Source: an uncultured Dialister sp. (GTDB lineage Bacteria; Bacillota; Negativicutes; Veillonellales; Dialisteraceae). Taken from it: DNA of 64,000 bases. The notes beneath the pieces are model-generated. The model saw only the letters and a list, made by a program, of their open reading frames with translations, had not been told where the DNA came from and searched no databases. The stretch is from contig CAKPUX010000003.1 in assembly GCA_934193095.1 (NCBI GenBank), positions 1 to 64,000 of the forward strand. Direction: 5' to 3'. The translations under genes and the position numbers were made by a program. This document shows positions 9,372 through 18,807 of the stretch, piece by piece (position 1 is the stretch's first letter; each line of letters starts with the position of its first letter).

Positions 9372-10485
9372 TTACTTTGCTTTGGTGTTGAATTTGTTCT
9401 GTTTCAGGAAGCCTTCAATGAAAGGATTCAGATCCCCATCCATGACGCCCTGGATATTGCCCGTTTCAATGCCCGTCCGGTTATCCTTGACAAGGGTATA
9501 CGGCTGGAACACATAGGAACGGATCTGGCTGCCCCATTCGATCGCCTGCTGTTCGCCTTCGATGTCTTTTGTCATCTGTTCGCGTTTCTTCAGCTCGAGT
9601 TCATACAGCTTGGCACGGAGAAGACGAAGACACTGTTCCTTATTCTGGAACTGGGAGCGTTCATTCTGGCAGGCAGCGACGATCCCCGTAGGAATATGAG
9701 TCATTCGGACAGCCGAGCTCGTCTTATTGATATGCTGTCCACCGGCACCGCTGGAACGATAATAATCTACACGGACATCTGCCATGTTCAGATCGACTTC
9801 GACATCATCACTGATTTCCGGCATGACATCCACAGCGGAGAAGGACGTATGACGACGTTTCGCCGCATCAAACGGAGAAATACGGACAAGACGGTGGACC
9901 CCTTTTTCGGATTTCAGGAATCCGTAGGCGTACTTGCCTTTGACCATGTATTCTGCACTCTTGATACCGGCTTCATCGCCCGGAAGCATATTCAGCTCCT
10001 CGATAGCAAAGCCTTCCGCTTCTGCCCATTTGATATACATACGGATCAGCATCTCGGTCCAGTCCTGGGCTTCGGTGCCGCCTGCCCCGGCATGGAACGT
10101 AATGATGGCATTATTCGCATCGTAGGGTTCACTCAAAAGAAGCTCGATTTCCTTTTTATCAAGGATCTCTTTCAGCTCATCCAGCTCTGCCTTGATTTCC
10201 GGCTCCATCCCCTGATCATCTTCCTCGATGGCAAGATCCAGAAGATCCTTCAGGCTTTCCGCTCTGTCAAAGAGGCGGGTATACGTATCATAGGCATCCT
10301 TGGCTTCTGTCGCTGCCTGCGAAATCTCGCGGGCTTTATCAGCATCATCCCAGAATGTCGGATCACTCATCTGAATATCGTAACTTGCGATTCTTTCTTT
10401 CAGCTGAGGTAAGTCAAAGTGAATCCCTTATTTCTTTTTCATGATTCAGCAGGTCTGTTAAGGTTTTTTTCAAATCTTCCAACAT
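9372..10485 (-). CDS. prfB: Peptide chain release factor 2, programmed +1 frameshift
   Basis: RF2 ends translation at UGA and UAA. The main frame (from about 10415 down to 9372) holds the RF2 codon-recognition tripeptide region RISPFDA and the catalytic GAGGQHINKTSSAVR. The true start is the ATG at 10485: 23 codons (MLEDLKKTLTDLLNH...RDSL) end at CTT TGA C, where TGA is 10416-10414. Skipping one T gives Asp-Leu-Pro-Gln-Leu-Lys and joins the long frame, for a 370-residue product. An AGGGA stretch upstream of the slip site resembles the internal Shine-Dalgarno of other prfB genes. The frame switch lets RF2 regulate its own level. Confidence 0.95.
10414..10427 (-). promoter_or_regulatory. prfB +1 recoding site
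   Basis: Read on the minus strand the site is AGGGATTCACTTTGAC: an anti-SD-pairing AGGG, then the CTT TGA C slippery/stop signal typical of bacterial prfB. The usual spacing between SD and CTT is shorter and the SD stronger, so slippage may be less efficient here; this is inference. Confidence 0.9.
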
Positions 10486-10600
10486 CTGATAGTCATCTCG
10501 CTTTCTGTTTTTTGATTATTTTTTAATACTATAAAATAAAACAGCAAATCATCAGGCTGCCATGTGGCAGACTGATGAATGAATGCTGATATAAATAATA

Positions 10601-10822
10601 GGTTCAAGGTTAGCCCATGGGGCGTGCCATTCCATCGATAGCGAATGAAAGCCTCGCTTCAATGAGAAATTAGAAATGAGAAATGCGAAATGGTGGTGCG
10701 GCGCATAAAAATATGGAAGCGCCGCGAAGTATATATGAGGCGATGGCATGAGCTGGCATGCCAGTCACTTGTCACCAGTCACTTGAGACTCCTAATCCCA
10801 AGCCACCCATCCCTAGTCCCTG
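10601..10822. repeat. Composite intergenic repeat, copy A (prfB-secA gap)
   Basis: The 348-bp gap between secA and prfB holds no gene. It contains the word TTAGCCCATGGGGCGTGCC (10610-10628), the hairpin GCGGCGC (10698-10704) / GCGCCGC (10719-10725), and 7-bp repeats at 10760-10820 that read on the minus strand as GACTAGG, GATTAGG, GACTGGT, GACAAGT. Same module order as copy G, but with no 9-bp tract. Confidence 0.8.
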
Positions 10823-10833
10823 TTTTCCATCCT

Positions 10834-13326
10834 TTATTTCTTCTCTTCTGCGGCTTCGGTTTCCGCATCCCCGTTGTCATCGACATAGTGCTCTTCAGCA
10901 TCTTTCAAGTGATCTTCAGCTGCCGGAGCTTCCGGTTTTTCAAGGTGTGCCCCTTCTTCCGGGTCTGTCGCAAAACGGATCTGGATGTGATAGAGGTAAA
11001 GGATGATGGTTTCCATCATGGCTTGCTGCATTTCTTCGAAAATATCGAATGCTTCAACCTTGTATTCTACGATCGGATTTCTCTGACCATAGGAGCGCAG
11101 GCTGATGCCTTCCTTCAGCATATCCATGTCATCCAAATGTTCCATCCACTTGGAGTCGACAACTTTCAGCATGACCGCTTTTTCAAGTTCACGCATCATA
11201 GGCGAACCAATGGATTCTTCTCTGGCATTGTATGTCTCATGAGCCATCGTTTTCAGCTTGTCTTCGACTTCTTCACGGCTCATGTCTTCGATTTCTTCGA
11301 GCTTCAGATCGCCCGGAGCGAGGAAATATTTTTCCGCATACTTCAGAAGACCGGCGAAATCCCATTCTTCCGGATACAGTTTCGGATCCGCATAGGTTTC
11401 CATCCCCTTCTCTATGATGTGATCTACCATAGAAAGGATCTGGTCCTTCATGTCTTCACCTTCGAGGATCTTCCTGCGCTGGTCATAGACGACCTTACGC
11501 TGCTGATTCATGACATCATCATATTCTAGGACGTACTTACGAATATCAAAGTTGCGGGCTTCGACACGTTTCTGTGCTTTCTGAATGGCATTCGAAACCA
11601 TGCGGCTGTTGATCGGTTCATCTTCTTCGAGCCCCATTTTTTCCATGAAACTCTTGATGTTATCCCCGCCAAAGATACGGAGCAGGTCATCTTCCAAAGA
11701 CAGGAAGAACTGGCTGGAGCCCGGATCCCCCTGACGGCCGGCACGTCCACGGAGCTGATTATCGATACGGCGGCTTTCATGTCGTTCCGTACCGATGATA
11801 GCAAGACCGCCAAGCTCGGCGACGCCTTCGCCTAAGGAAATATCGGTGCCTCGTCCGGCCATGTTCGTCGCGATCGTGACCGCGCCCTTCTGACCGGCCA
11901 GCGCTACAATGGCTGCTTCTCGTTCATGGTACTTCGCATTCAGGACAGAGTGCGGAATATTCGCCTGATCCAGCATATGCGAGAGTTCTTCTGACTGCTC
12001 GATGGATGTCGTGCCGATCAGCATAGGCTGCCCTGTCGCATGACGGCGCTCTACTTCTCTGACGACCGCTTTATACTTGCCGCGTTTGTTCTTGAAAATG
12101 ACATCCGGCAGATCCTTACGCTGGATCGGTTTGTTCGTCGGTACCTGAAGGACTGGCAACCCATAAATTTTAATAAATTCCTGCTCTTCCGTCTTCGCCG
12201 TACCGGTCATGCCGGCCAGCTTGTCATACATGCGGAAGTAGTTCTGGAAAGTGATCGTCGCAAGCGTCTGGCTTTCACGCTGTACTTCAAGTCCTTCCTT
12301 GGCTTCGATCGCCTGATGCAGACCATCAGAGTAGCGGCGGCCATACATGAGGCGGCCGGTGAATTCATCTACGATGACGACTTCCCCGTCTTTGACCACG
12401 TAGTCCTTATCGCGGGTCATCATAGTCTGTGCGCGGAGCGCCTGGGTGAAGAGATGATTCAGCTCCAGATTCTCTGCATCATAGAGGTTTTCTACATGCA
12501 GCAGCTTTTCCATCTTTGCCACACCGGCTTCTGTCGGTGCTACCGTCTTCTGCTTCTCATCGATGGTGTAGTCTTCCTCTTTTTTCAGCTGCGGGACGAG
12601 TTTGGCGACGGTGTAGTAGGCATCGGTCGATTTCTGCCCCGGGCCGGAAATGATCAGCGGCGTGCGGGCTTCATCGATCAGGATGGAGTCTACTTCATCG
12701 ATCAAGCAGTAGTGGAGCGGACGCTGTACCATCTGATCGAGGGAAGTGACCATGTTATCACGCAGGTAATCAAAACCGAATTCATTATTTGTTCCGTAGG
12801 TGATATCCGAATTGTACGCGATTTTTCTCTGGTTGAAATCCAGGTCATGGATGATGAGACCGACGGAGAGCCCCAGGAATTTGTATACCTGCCCCATCCA
12901 TTCGCTGTCTCGTTTCGCCAGATAATCATTGACGGTGATGACATGGACGCCCTTTCCTTCCAGCGCATTCAGATAGACTGGCGCCGTAGCGACCAGTGTC
13001 TTGCCTTCACCGGTACACATCTCAGCGATGTTTCCACGATGCAGAATAATACCACCGATCAGCTGGGTATCGAAGTGCCGCATCCCCAGCACGCGGCGGG
13101 AGGCTTCACGAATGACAGCAAAAGCCTCCGGCAGGATATCATCGAGCGTCTCCCCCTTAGCAAGACGCGCTTTGAATTCATTGGTTTTGTTCGCCAGAGA
13201 AGAATCACTCAGCTTCTTCAGGCCATCTTCCAAAGGATTAATCTTTTGCTCTACAATTTTGCGGATCTTTTTGATTTCTTTCTCATTGGATCCATTGAAG
13301 AGTCTGTCAAAAAACTTATCAAACAT
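10834..13326 (-). CDS. secA: Preprotein translocase ATPase SecA
   Basis: An 830-residue motor that drives proteins through SecYEG. Seen: MCTGEGKTLVATAPVYLNAL (Walker A), LIDEVDSILIDEARTPLI (DEAD-type Walker B), MAGRGTDISLG and QLRGRAGRQGDPGSSQFFLS (helicase motifs V-VI). The tail ends in an acidic, Ala/Glu-rich stretch and lacks the Cys-rich zinc-binding C-terminus that contacts SecB in many SecA proteins. Start placed at the ATG at 13326, with GGAG eight bases upstream; a GTG two codons earlier has poor spacing. Confidence 0.97.
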   Translation of the reverse strand: MFDKFFDRLFNGSNEKEIKKIRKIVEQKINPLEDGLKKLSDSSLANKTNEFKARLAKGETLDDILPEAFAVIREASRRVLGMRHFDTQLIGGIILHRGNIAEMCTGEGKTLVATAPVYLNALEGKGVHVITVNDYLAKRDSEWMGQVYKFLGLSVGLIIHDLDFNQRKIAYNSDITYGTNNEFGFDYLRDNMVTSLDQMVQRPLHYCLIDEVDSILIDEARTPLIISGPGQKSTDAYYTVAKLVPQLKKEEDYTIDEKQKTVAPTEAGVAKMEKLLHVENLYDAENLELNHLFTQALRAQTMMTRDKDYVVKDGEVVIVDEFTGRLMYGRRYSDGLHQAIEAKEGLEVQRESQTLATITFQNYFRMYDKLAGMTGTAKTEEQEFIKIYGLPVLQVPTNKPIQRKDLPDVIFKNKRGKYKAVVREVERRHATGQPMLIGTTSIEQSEELSHMLDQANIPHSVLNAKYHEREAAIVALAGQKGAVTIATNMAGRGTDISLGEGVAELGGLAIIGTERHESRRIDNQLRGRAGRQGDPGSSQFFLSLEDDLLRIFGGDNIKSFMEKMGLEEDEPINSRMVSNAIQKAQKRVEARNFDIRKYVLEYDDVMNQQRKVVYDQRRKILEGEDMKDQILSMVDHIIEKGMETYADPKLYPEEWDFAGLLKYAEKYFLAPGDLKLEEIEDMSREEVEDKLKTMAHETYNAREESIGSPMMRELEKAVMLKVVDSKWMEHLDDMDMLKEGISLRSYGQRNPIVEYKVEAFDIFEEMQQAMMETIILYLYHIQIRFATDPEEGAHLEKPEAPAAEDHLKDAEEHYVDDNGDAETEAAEEKK

Positions 13327-13501
13327 GGACACAGCTCCTTTTATAGTACAAGCGTTGTAAAAGCGATGGTCAAAGAAAACCGGAAGGAGGTCACTGATAC
13401 AAACATGACCATAGAAACTCGAGGAGATTCACTTCTTTTTACACCATCAGCATTCTATACTTACATGCTATTTTATTTTAACAAACTCGTAGGCTATAGT
13501 C

Positions 13502-13533
13502 AAAAAAAGGAGCGGAAATTCCGCTCCTTTTTT
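13502..13533. terminator. Terminator between hpf and secA
   Basis: Hairpin GGAGCGG-AAATT-CCGCTCC flanked by A7 and T6, so it can work in both directions. On the minus strand it ends hpf and separates it from secA. Confidence 0.85.
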
Positions 13534-13551
13534 ATAAAAAATCAGCTTTTC

Positions 13552-14091
13552 TTATTTTTCAGCATCGATCAGGCCATATTTGCCATCATCTCTGCGATAT
13601 ACCACAGCCATAGCTTCCGTATCCGAATTGAAGAACATGAAGAAGCTGTGTCCCAGAAGATTCATCTGCAGGATGGCTTCTTCCGGTGACATCGGGCTGA
13701 TATTGAAATGTTTCGTCTTTACGATTTCAAAATCAGCATCCGACTGTGCAGCAATAGGTTCTTTTTCCAGAACAAACTGACGGGACAGTGTATTCTTTTC
13801 TTTGAATTTCTTTGCCAGGCGAGTCTTATATTTATGAATCTGACGTTCCACCTTGTCGAAAACAAGATCGATAGATTTGTACATATCATCAGATTTTTCG
13901 ACACCGCGAAGAATGACGCCGTCTACGAAAACTGTAGTTTCACAAGTTTTGGTCATATTGGAAATACGGAGTAATACATTAATCTTTATCGGTTTGTCGA
14001 AGTACCTCTGGATTTTACCTGTATGCTTTTCTACATAGGAATGCAGAGCATCGGTCATTTCAAGATTCTTGCCTCTAACTGTTAATTCCAT
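13552..14091 (-). CDS. hpf: Ribosome hibernation promoting factor, long form
   Basis: A 179-residue protein: residues 1-105 form the S30AE domain (MELTVRGKNLEMTDALHSYV, TVFVDGVILRGVEKSDDMY) that binds the decoding site, a linker, and a C-terminal dimerisation domain from about 122 (IVKTKHFNISPMSPEEAILQ, HSFFMFFNSDTEAMAVVYRR). The long form forms 100S dimers in resting cells. A GGAGG ribosome site precedes the ATG, and the gene has its own promoter and terminator. Confidence 0.95.
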   Translation of the reverse strand: MELTVRGKNLEMTDALHSYVEKHTGKIQRYFDKPIKINVLLRISNMTKTCETTVFVDGVILRGVEKSDDMYKSIDLVFDKVERQIHKYKTRLAKKFKEKNTLSRQFVLEKEPIAAQSDADFEIVKTKHFNISPMSPEEAILQMNLLGHSFFMFFNSDTEAMAVVYRRDDGKYGLIDAEK

Positions 14092-14140
14092 AATGAAATC
14101 CTCCTTTCGTGAATAAGCTCTTGCTTATCCTTCTATGTAT

Positions 14141-14168
14141 ATTATACATGATATCTCATTTTTATCAA
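14141..14168 (-). promoter_or_regulatory. hpf promoter
   Basis: On the minus strand: TTGATA (14168-14163), 16 bp, then TATAAT (14146-14141), about 50 bp before the hpf start. Both boxes are near sigma-70 consensus. Confidence 0.65.
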
Positions 14169-14248
14169 ATCAAAAAATTCTATAAGACTCGACGAAAAGT
14201 CATGGATTGACAGAATGAGGATGATACGAACGGATGAATAATGTGTAT

Positions 14249-14290
14249 AAAAAAGGCAGCAGACCAGCACGAGGGTCCACTGCCTTTTTT
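14249..14290 (-). terminator. Terminator after cobO
   Basis: GGCAG...CTGCC outer stem and GACC...GGTC inner stem, flanked by A6 and T6; it overlaps the cobO stop codon. Confidence 0.8.
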
Positions 14291-14844
14291 CAAAACTCTA
14301 TTCCTTTTCTTGCGCGGATGCCTTTCTGGAAAGCATGCTTCACAAGTGTCATTTCGGTCACGGTATCTGCGAGATCGATGAGCTGCTGCTCGGCATAACG
14401 TCCTGTCAGGATCATATTGAGGCGCTCCGGTCTTTTCTGAATGAGCTCCGCTACTTCACCTGCAGAAATCATACCAAAATGAATGGCATAATTGATCTCA
14501 TCTAAGACAATCAGATCCCATGCATCACTCATGACTTCTTTTTCGACCATCTGCCATGCTTCCTTGGCCAGTGCCGTTTTCCGCCGGAATTCTTCTTCAC
14601 TTTCTTTATCCTTATTATGGAAGACGAAGCCATCCCCCATCGGTCGGATCTGGATGCGGTCATTTCGCTCACCCAAAGTCTCAATGGCTTTCAGCTCGCC
14701 ATACTTCCATGCGCCCTTGATGAATTGAAGGATCAGCACCTTCTGTCCATCTCCCCAGGCGCGGATCGCCGTCCCAAGGGCCGCCGTAGTTTTTCCTTTA
14801 CCGGTTCCCGTATTGATCAGGACCAGTCCTTTTTGTACCGTCAT
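14290..14844 (-). CDS. cobO: Corrinoid adenosyltransferase (CobA/CobO type)
   Basis: A 184-residue P-loop enzyme that moves the 5'-deoxyadenosyl group of ATP to cobalt in Co(I) corrinoids. Seen: LINTGTGKGKTTAALGTAIR with the Walker A-like GTGKGKT, FIKGAWKYGE, and the Walker B LIVLDEINYAIHFG, then PERLNMILTGRYA. I chose the ATG at 14844 because GAGGGCG precedes it; an ATG nine codons upstream has no ribosome site. It lies about 100 bp after cbiA on the same strand and ends at its own terminator, so it closes the cobI-cbiA-cobO unit. Confidence 0.93.
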   Translation of the reverse strand: MTVQKGLVLINTGTGKGKTTAALGTAIRAWGDGQKVLILQFIKGAWKYGELKAIETLGERNDRIQIRPMGDGFVFHNKDKESEEEFRRKTALAKEAWQMVEKEVMSDAWDLIVLDEINYAIHFGMISAGEVAELIQKRPERLNMILTGRYAEQQLIDLADTVTEMTLVKHAFQKGIRARKGIEF

Positions 14845-14947
14845 AGATTCGCCCTCATAAAAAGCATACATGATGCATCAGCTTCTGCGGTTTCACCGAA
14901 AAGTCCCCTGCCTCATCGTAAAGTGCGTACTTCTCGATAAATTCATC

Positions 14948-16321
14948 CTATTTGTGGCTCTTCTTAAAGGCCTCGCACGATGCGATCCATTTTTCTGCAG
15001 CCGTTGGATTTCCATCAAAGGAGAGGTGCAGATAGCTTGCCAGTACATTGTCCTTGGCATAGCCCTCGATGTGCCCTGCTTTCTGTCGTGTCCCCTGAAG
15101 AGTATATGCCCATGGGAAATCTTCTCCGCAGGAAAGGGTGGAGAAATGAAACTCATGCCCTTTCAGGAGATCCCCTTGATCTGCGATGACGCTCTTTCGA
15201 AGAGCCTTGCCGGTCACATAGCCCACGCGCTGGAGTTTCTTCTGCATCTCGCAAACTCCGGGGACAAGCCCGACCATTTCATAGGAGTCTCCGTCAAAGC
15301 CCTGGATCTTCTCACAAAGATACATCAGCCCGCCGCATTCCGCATAGATCGGCATGCCGCATGCAGCTGCCTCCCGAATAGATGCTTTCATCGCCGTATT
15401 TCCGACCAACTCATGAAGAAACATCTCTGGAAAACCACCGCCGAAGATCAGACCATCGACATCAGGGATCCTGGAATCTCGAAGCGGACTGAAGTCAACA
15501 AGCTCAGCGCCTTGCCGTTCGAGGGCATCGAGACTGGCCGGATAATAGAAGGAGAAGGCTTCATCACGCGCCACACCGATGCGGATATTTTTGGCTTTAT
15601 GGTTTGTTTGGCTTTCCTCAACTTCCAGCAGCGGGGCATGCCTTGCCACATCCAGAATCGCTTCTGTGTCGACCCACTTTCCGGCAGCTTCCCCCATGTG
15701 TTCGATGAGTGCCTGTGTTTCGATTTCCGTCACAGGAGTGAGTCCCAAATGACGCTCCGGTGTCTGCAATGCATCGTCCCGGTGGAAAGCCCCGAGCACA
15801 GGCATGTGGATCTTCTCCATGACCTCACGCACCATCGCTTCATGTCGGTCTGTGCCCAGACGATTCAGGATGACCCCTGCGATATGGACATCCGGATCGT
15901 ATTCCCTAAAGCCGAGCGCCGTCGCAACGATGCTGTAACCGACCGATTTACAGTCGAGTACCAGCACCACAGGCGCCTTGAGTTTCTTCGCGATATCCGC
16001 AGTCGAGCTGATGCCGTTCGCGCCGCCGTCATAGAGCCCCATGACACCTTCGACAATGGAAATATCCGCCCCTTTCGACAGCGAGGCAAATGTCGGTACC
16101 AATCGGTCCGGCGGTGTCATCCAGGTATCCAAATTATAGGAATTTCGCCCGGCCGCCTTTCCATGAAATCCGGGATCAATATAGTCCGGACCTACTTTGA
16201 AAGGCTGTACAGCATATCCCTTGGAATGAAAATAAGCTAAGAGTCCGGTCACGATGGTCGTCTTTCCGACACCGCTGTTCGTACCGGCGATCACAATCCT
16301 TGGACGAGCGATAGATTCCAT
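14948..16321 (-). CDS. cbiA: Cobyrinic acid a,c-diamide synthase
   Basis: A 457-residue ATP- and glutamine-dependent amidase for side chains a and c of cobyrinic acid. Seen: N-terminal dethiobiotin-synthetase-like P-loop VIAGTNSGVGKTTIVTGLL, VEGVMGLYDG near residue 92, and a C-terminal class I glutamine amidotransferase domain with the nucleophile in MPIYAECGGLMYL and a late HEFHFS. It starts 2 bp after the cobI stop, with AAAGGA upstream. Confidence 0.95.
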   Translation of the reverse strand: MESIARPRIVIAGTNSGVGKTTIVTGLLAYFHSKGYAVQPFKVGPDYIDPGFHGKAAGRNSYNLDTWMTPPDRLVPTFASLSKGADISIVEGVMGLYDGGANGISSTADIAKKLKAPVVLVLDCKSVGYSIVATALGFREYDPDVHIAGVILNRLGTDRHEAMVREVMEKIHMPVLGAFHRDDALQTPERHLGLTPVTEIETQALIEHMGEAAGKWVDTEAILDVARHAPLLEVEESQTNHKAKNIRIGVARDEAFSFYYPASLDALERQGAELVDFSPLRDSRIPDVDGLIFGGGFPEMFLHELVGNTAMKASIREAAACGMPIYAECGGLMYLCEKIQGFDGDSYEMVGLVPGVCEMQKKLQRVGYVTGKALRKSVIADQGDLLKGHEFHFSTLSCGEDFPWAYTLQGTRQKAGHIEGYAKDNVLASYLHLSFDGNPTAAEKWIASCEAFKKSHK

Positions 16322-16323
16322 AT

Positions 16324-17034
16324 TTATTTATCCTTTTTGGCAATGATGGTAGACAGATAATTGGGCTTATAATCTGCCGGAAGTCCGCCGATATCACGAA
16401 TGACGATCTCATCAGGAAGTCCTGCGCGCGATACCATGACAGAACGCTCAAGCATGTGATGCTTTCTAAGCTCTTCCTGCACGAAAGCAAAGCTCTTGTA
16501 TACTTTCATGATCACCGCATTATCGCAGGCAGCCAGTGCCTGATCAAATTTCTTCGGGTCGCAGGTCGCCGGAATGATGAGAACATTTTCCTCCCATTCT
16601 GTCACAGGCAGCCCGATATAAGATGCAATGCCGAGAAAAGCAGGGATCCCCGGAATCGTCTCGACTTCATATTCTTCAGAATCTTTGAACTCATTGAAAA
16701 TATACATATATGTGCTGTAGAGCATCGGATCACCCAGAGTCAGGAAAACCAGATTCTTCCCTTCGTCCAATTTTTCCTGAATCAGCTTGCGGTTGATTTC
16801 CCACTGCTTATTCACAGCCTCCATGTCAGTATTCATCTGGAAGACCATCGGGAAAATTTCAACGGTATCCGGGATATAGGGCTTTGCGATATTAAAAGCA
16901 ACAGACCCTTCCTTTTTCTCCGTCTTTGGTGTGATGATCATATCTGCCTGCTCGATAGCTTCGACCGCCTTGACAGTCAGAAGTTTTGAATCTCCCGGAC
17001 CTACACCGATGCCATATAATTTACCTTTTTTCAT
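16324..17034 (-). CDS. cobI: Precorrin-2/Co-factor II C20-methyltransferase
   Basis: A 236-residue tetrapyrrole (SAM-dependent) methylase of the CobI/CbiL group. Seen: LYGIGVGPGDSKLLTVKAVE at the start, LTLGDPMLYSTYMYI near residue 93 (the family GDP motif), and ETIPGIPAFLGIASYIGLPV near 120. It adds the C20 methyl group early in corrin ring building. Start set at the ATG at 17034 because GGAGG is six bases upstream; one further ATG lies directly before it. First gene of cobI-cbiA-cobO. The other ring methylases are not in this window. Confidence 0.92.
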   Translation of the reverse strand: MKKGKLYGIGVGPGDSKLLTVKAVEAIEQADMIITPKTEKKEGSVAFNIAKPYIPDTVEIFPMVFQMNTDMEAVNKQWEINRKLIQEKLDEGKNLVFLTLGDPMLYSTYMYIFNEFKDSEEYEVETIPGIPAFLGIASYIGLPVTEWEENVLIIPATCDPKKFDQALAACDNAVIMKVYKSFAFVQEELRKHHMLERSVMVSRAGLPDEIVIRDIGGLPADYKPNYLSTIIAKKDK

Positions 17035-17402
17035 CATAAACCTCCTCAAAATGATTATGAAACAGTTATAGGGAAAGGGTTCCCCTTAAAAATTGCTGTT
17101 ATGCACCGTTTTATTGTACCATATTTTGTTAGAAATTGATATGAAAGCGCACAGAGGCTCGCGAATTGTCAAGTTCTGCAGAATATAGAAACTTCATGAC
17201 TGCCCGATTCCGCTTGTGTATCGTCATGATATCGCAGAAATCTCCATTTATAAAAAGTGATATAAATGAAAAAACAAGTATTATATATTATGTTATTTAT
17301 GAAGAAAAACTATTGTATATGGCATTCGAAACTGTTACCATGAAGAAAACATGAAATTCGTCAAAGCGCGGCACTTCATAGCCGCACGCAAAGGAGCTTT
17401 CT

Positions 17403-17639
17403 ATGACAGCTTTTCTTATCAACTGGTACCCGCTGCTGTGCCTTCTTTTTATTGCCATCGGCTACGGGATTTCTTTTTGGAAAAAGAAATCCCCCTTCGC
17501 CGCCATTCTTCTGCTATACGTGATTCTCTTTTTCAGCCTTTATGCCTTTCTGCAGGTTCTTCACGCAGACAGCGTCGCGCCCTTCTGCTTTACCGGTGTC
17601 ATGCTCATCGATCTGCTCTTCTGGAATGAAAAAAGATGA
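17403..17639 (+). CDS. Small hypothetical membrane protein
   Basis: A 78-residue protein with three hydrophobic stretches (about residues 4-23, 31-52, 58-74) and a basic loop WKKK between the first two. It has a good AAGGAG site eight bases before the ATG. I do not recognise the family. It stands alone between the divergent cobI unit and galE; the 365 bp upstream are AT-rich and hold no other gene or recognisable riboswitch. Confidence 0.6.
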   Translation: MTAFLINWYPLLCLLFIAIGYGISFWKKKSPFAAILLLYVILFFSLYAFLQVLHADSVAPFCFTGVMLIDLLFWNEKR

Positions 17640-17683
17640 TACAGGCATGTGAACAGAAAATGCGCCTATGAGCATGCTCTCTC

Positions 17684-17710
17684 TTGACCCTTTATCCCAT
17701 ATGTTATACT
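17684..17710 (+). promoter_or_regulatory. Possible galE promoter
   Basis: TTGACC (17684-17689) and TATACT (17705-17710) with a 15-bp spacer, shorter than usual. It lies 40 bp before galE, whose ATG follows AAGGAGG. Confidence 0.4.
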
Positions 17711-17749
17711 AGTAAGGTATTTTAAAATCAAAAGAATAAGGAGGCCTTT

Positions 17750-18742
17750 ATGAATATTCTTGTCACCGGTGGTGCCGGCTATATCGGTTCTCACACGGTC
17801 CGCGCACTGGCAGCTGCCGAAGGACTGACGCCAGTGGTTTTCGATAATCTCTCCACAGGGCATGCAGAGTCCGTGCCTGAAGGTGTGACACTCGTCAAAG
17901 GTGACATTCACGGCATTGATTTCGTCGCTAAAACCCTCGAAACATATAAAATCGACGGTGTCATCCATTTCGCAGCCTATTCACTTGTCGGAGAATCCAT
18001 GGTGGATCCTGCCATGTATTATACAAATAACGTCGAAGGGACGCTCCACCTGCTTCTTGGCATGCAGAAAGCAGGCGTCTCCAAGATCGTATTCTCTTCC
18101 ACGGCCGCGGTATACGGCGAACCCGAAAAAACGCCGATTGAAGAAGATTTCCCACATAATCCGACCAATGTCTATGGACGCACAAAGCTCGTCATAGAGC
18201 ATATGATGCGCGATTTTACGAATGCCTACGGTCTCTCTTATGTGGCTCTGCGCTACTTCAATGCTGCCGGTGCTGCGCTGGACGGCACGATCGGGGAGGA
18301 TCACAATCCGGAGTCTCACCTGATCCCTCTCATTCTGAAAACCGCACAGGGGGTGCGCGACCACATCGCAATCTACGGCACGGACTACCCGACGCCAGAC
18401 GGAACTTGCATTCGTGACTATATCCATGTCGTGGATCTTGCGGATGCACACATACTTGCCATGCAGTACCTCTTACGGGGCGGCGAAAGCACCTATTTCA
18501 ATCTTGGCAGTGAAAACGGCTTCTCTGTCCGCGATATCATCGACACTGCCAAAGAAGTGACAGGCATCGATTTCAAAGTGACAGAAGAAGCGCGCCGCAG
18601 CGGCGATCCCGCTGTACTTATCGCCTCTTCCAGAAAGTGTAAAGCTGTCCTCGGCTGGCATCCCTCCCATTCTGATACAAGGGAAATCATTGCTTCTGCC
18701 TGGAAATGGCATAAATCGCATCCCTATGGATATAAAAAGTAG
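17750..18742 (+). CDS. galE: UDP-glucose 4-epimerase
   Basis: A 330-residue short-chain dehydrogenase-type epimerase that interconverts UDP-glucose and UDP-galactose. Seen: NAD-binding TGGAGYIGSHTVRAL at the N-terminus, SSTAAVYGEPEKTPI, the catalytic YGRTK (Tyr-x-x-x-Lys) near residue 145, and RYFNAAGA. Length is typical. It is followed after 65 bp by galU on the same strand, so the pair would supply UDP-sugars for surface polysaccharide. Confidence 0.95.
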   Translation: MNILVTGGAGYIGSHTVRALAAAEGLTPVVFDNLSTGHAESVPEGVTLVKGDIHGIDFVAKTLETYKIDGVIHFAAYSLVGESMVDPAMYYTNNVEGTLHLLLGMQKAGVSKIVFSSTAAVYGEPEKTPIEEDFPHNPTNVYGRTKLVIEHMMRDFTNAYGLSYVALRYFNAAGAALDGTIGEDHNPESHLIPLILKTAQGVRDHIAIYGTDYPTPDGTCIRDYIHVVDLADAHILAMQYLLRGGESTYFNLGSENGFSVRDIIDTAKEVTGIDFKVTEEARRSGDPAVLIASSRKCKAVLGWHPSHSDTREIIASAWKWHKSHPYGYKK

Positions 18743-18807
18743 GAAATGATCCCCTTTTTATTCTTCTACGCACCTCAACTATAAAATTCATAAGAAGGAG
18801 AGTTATC

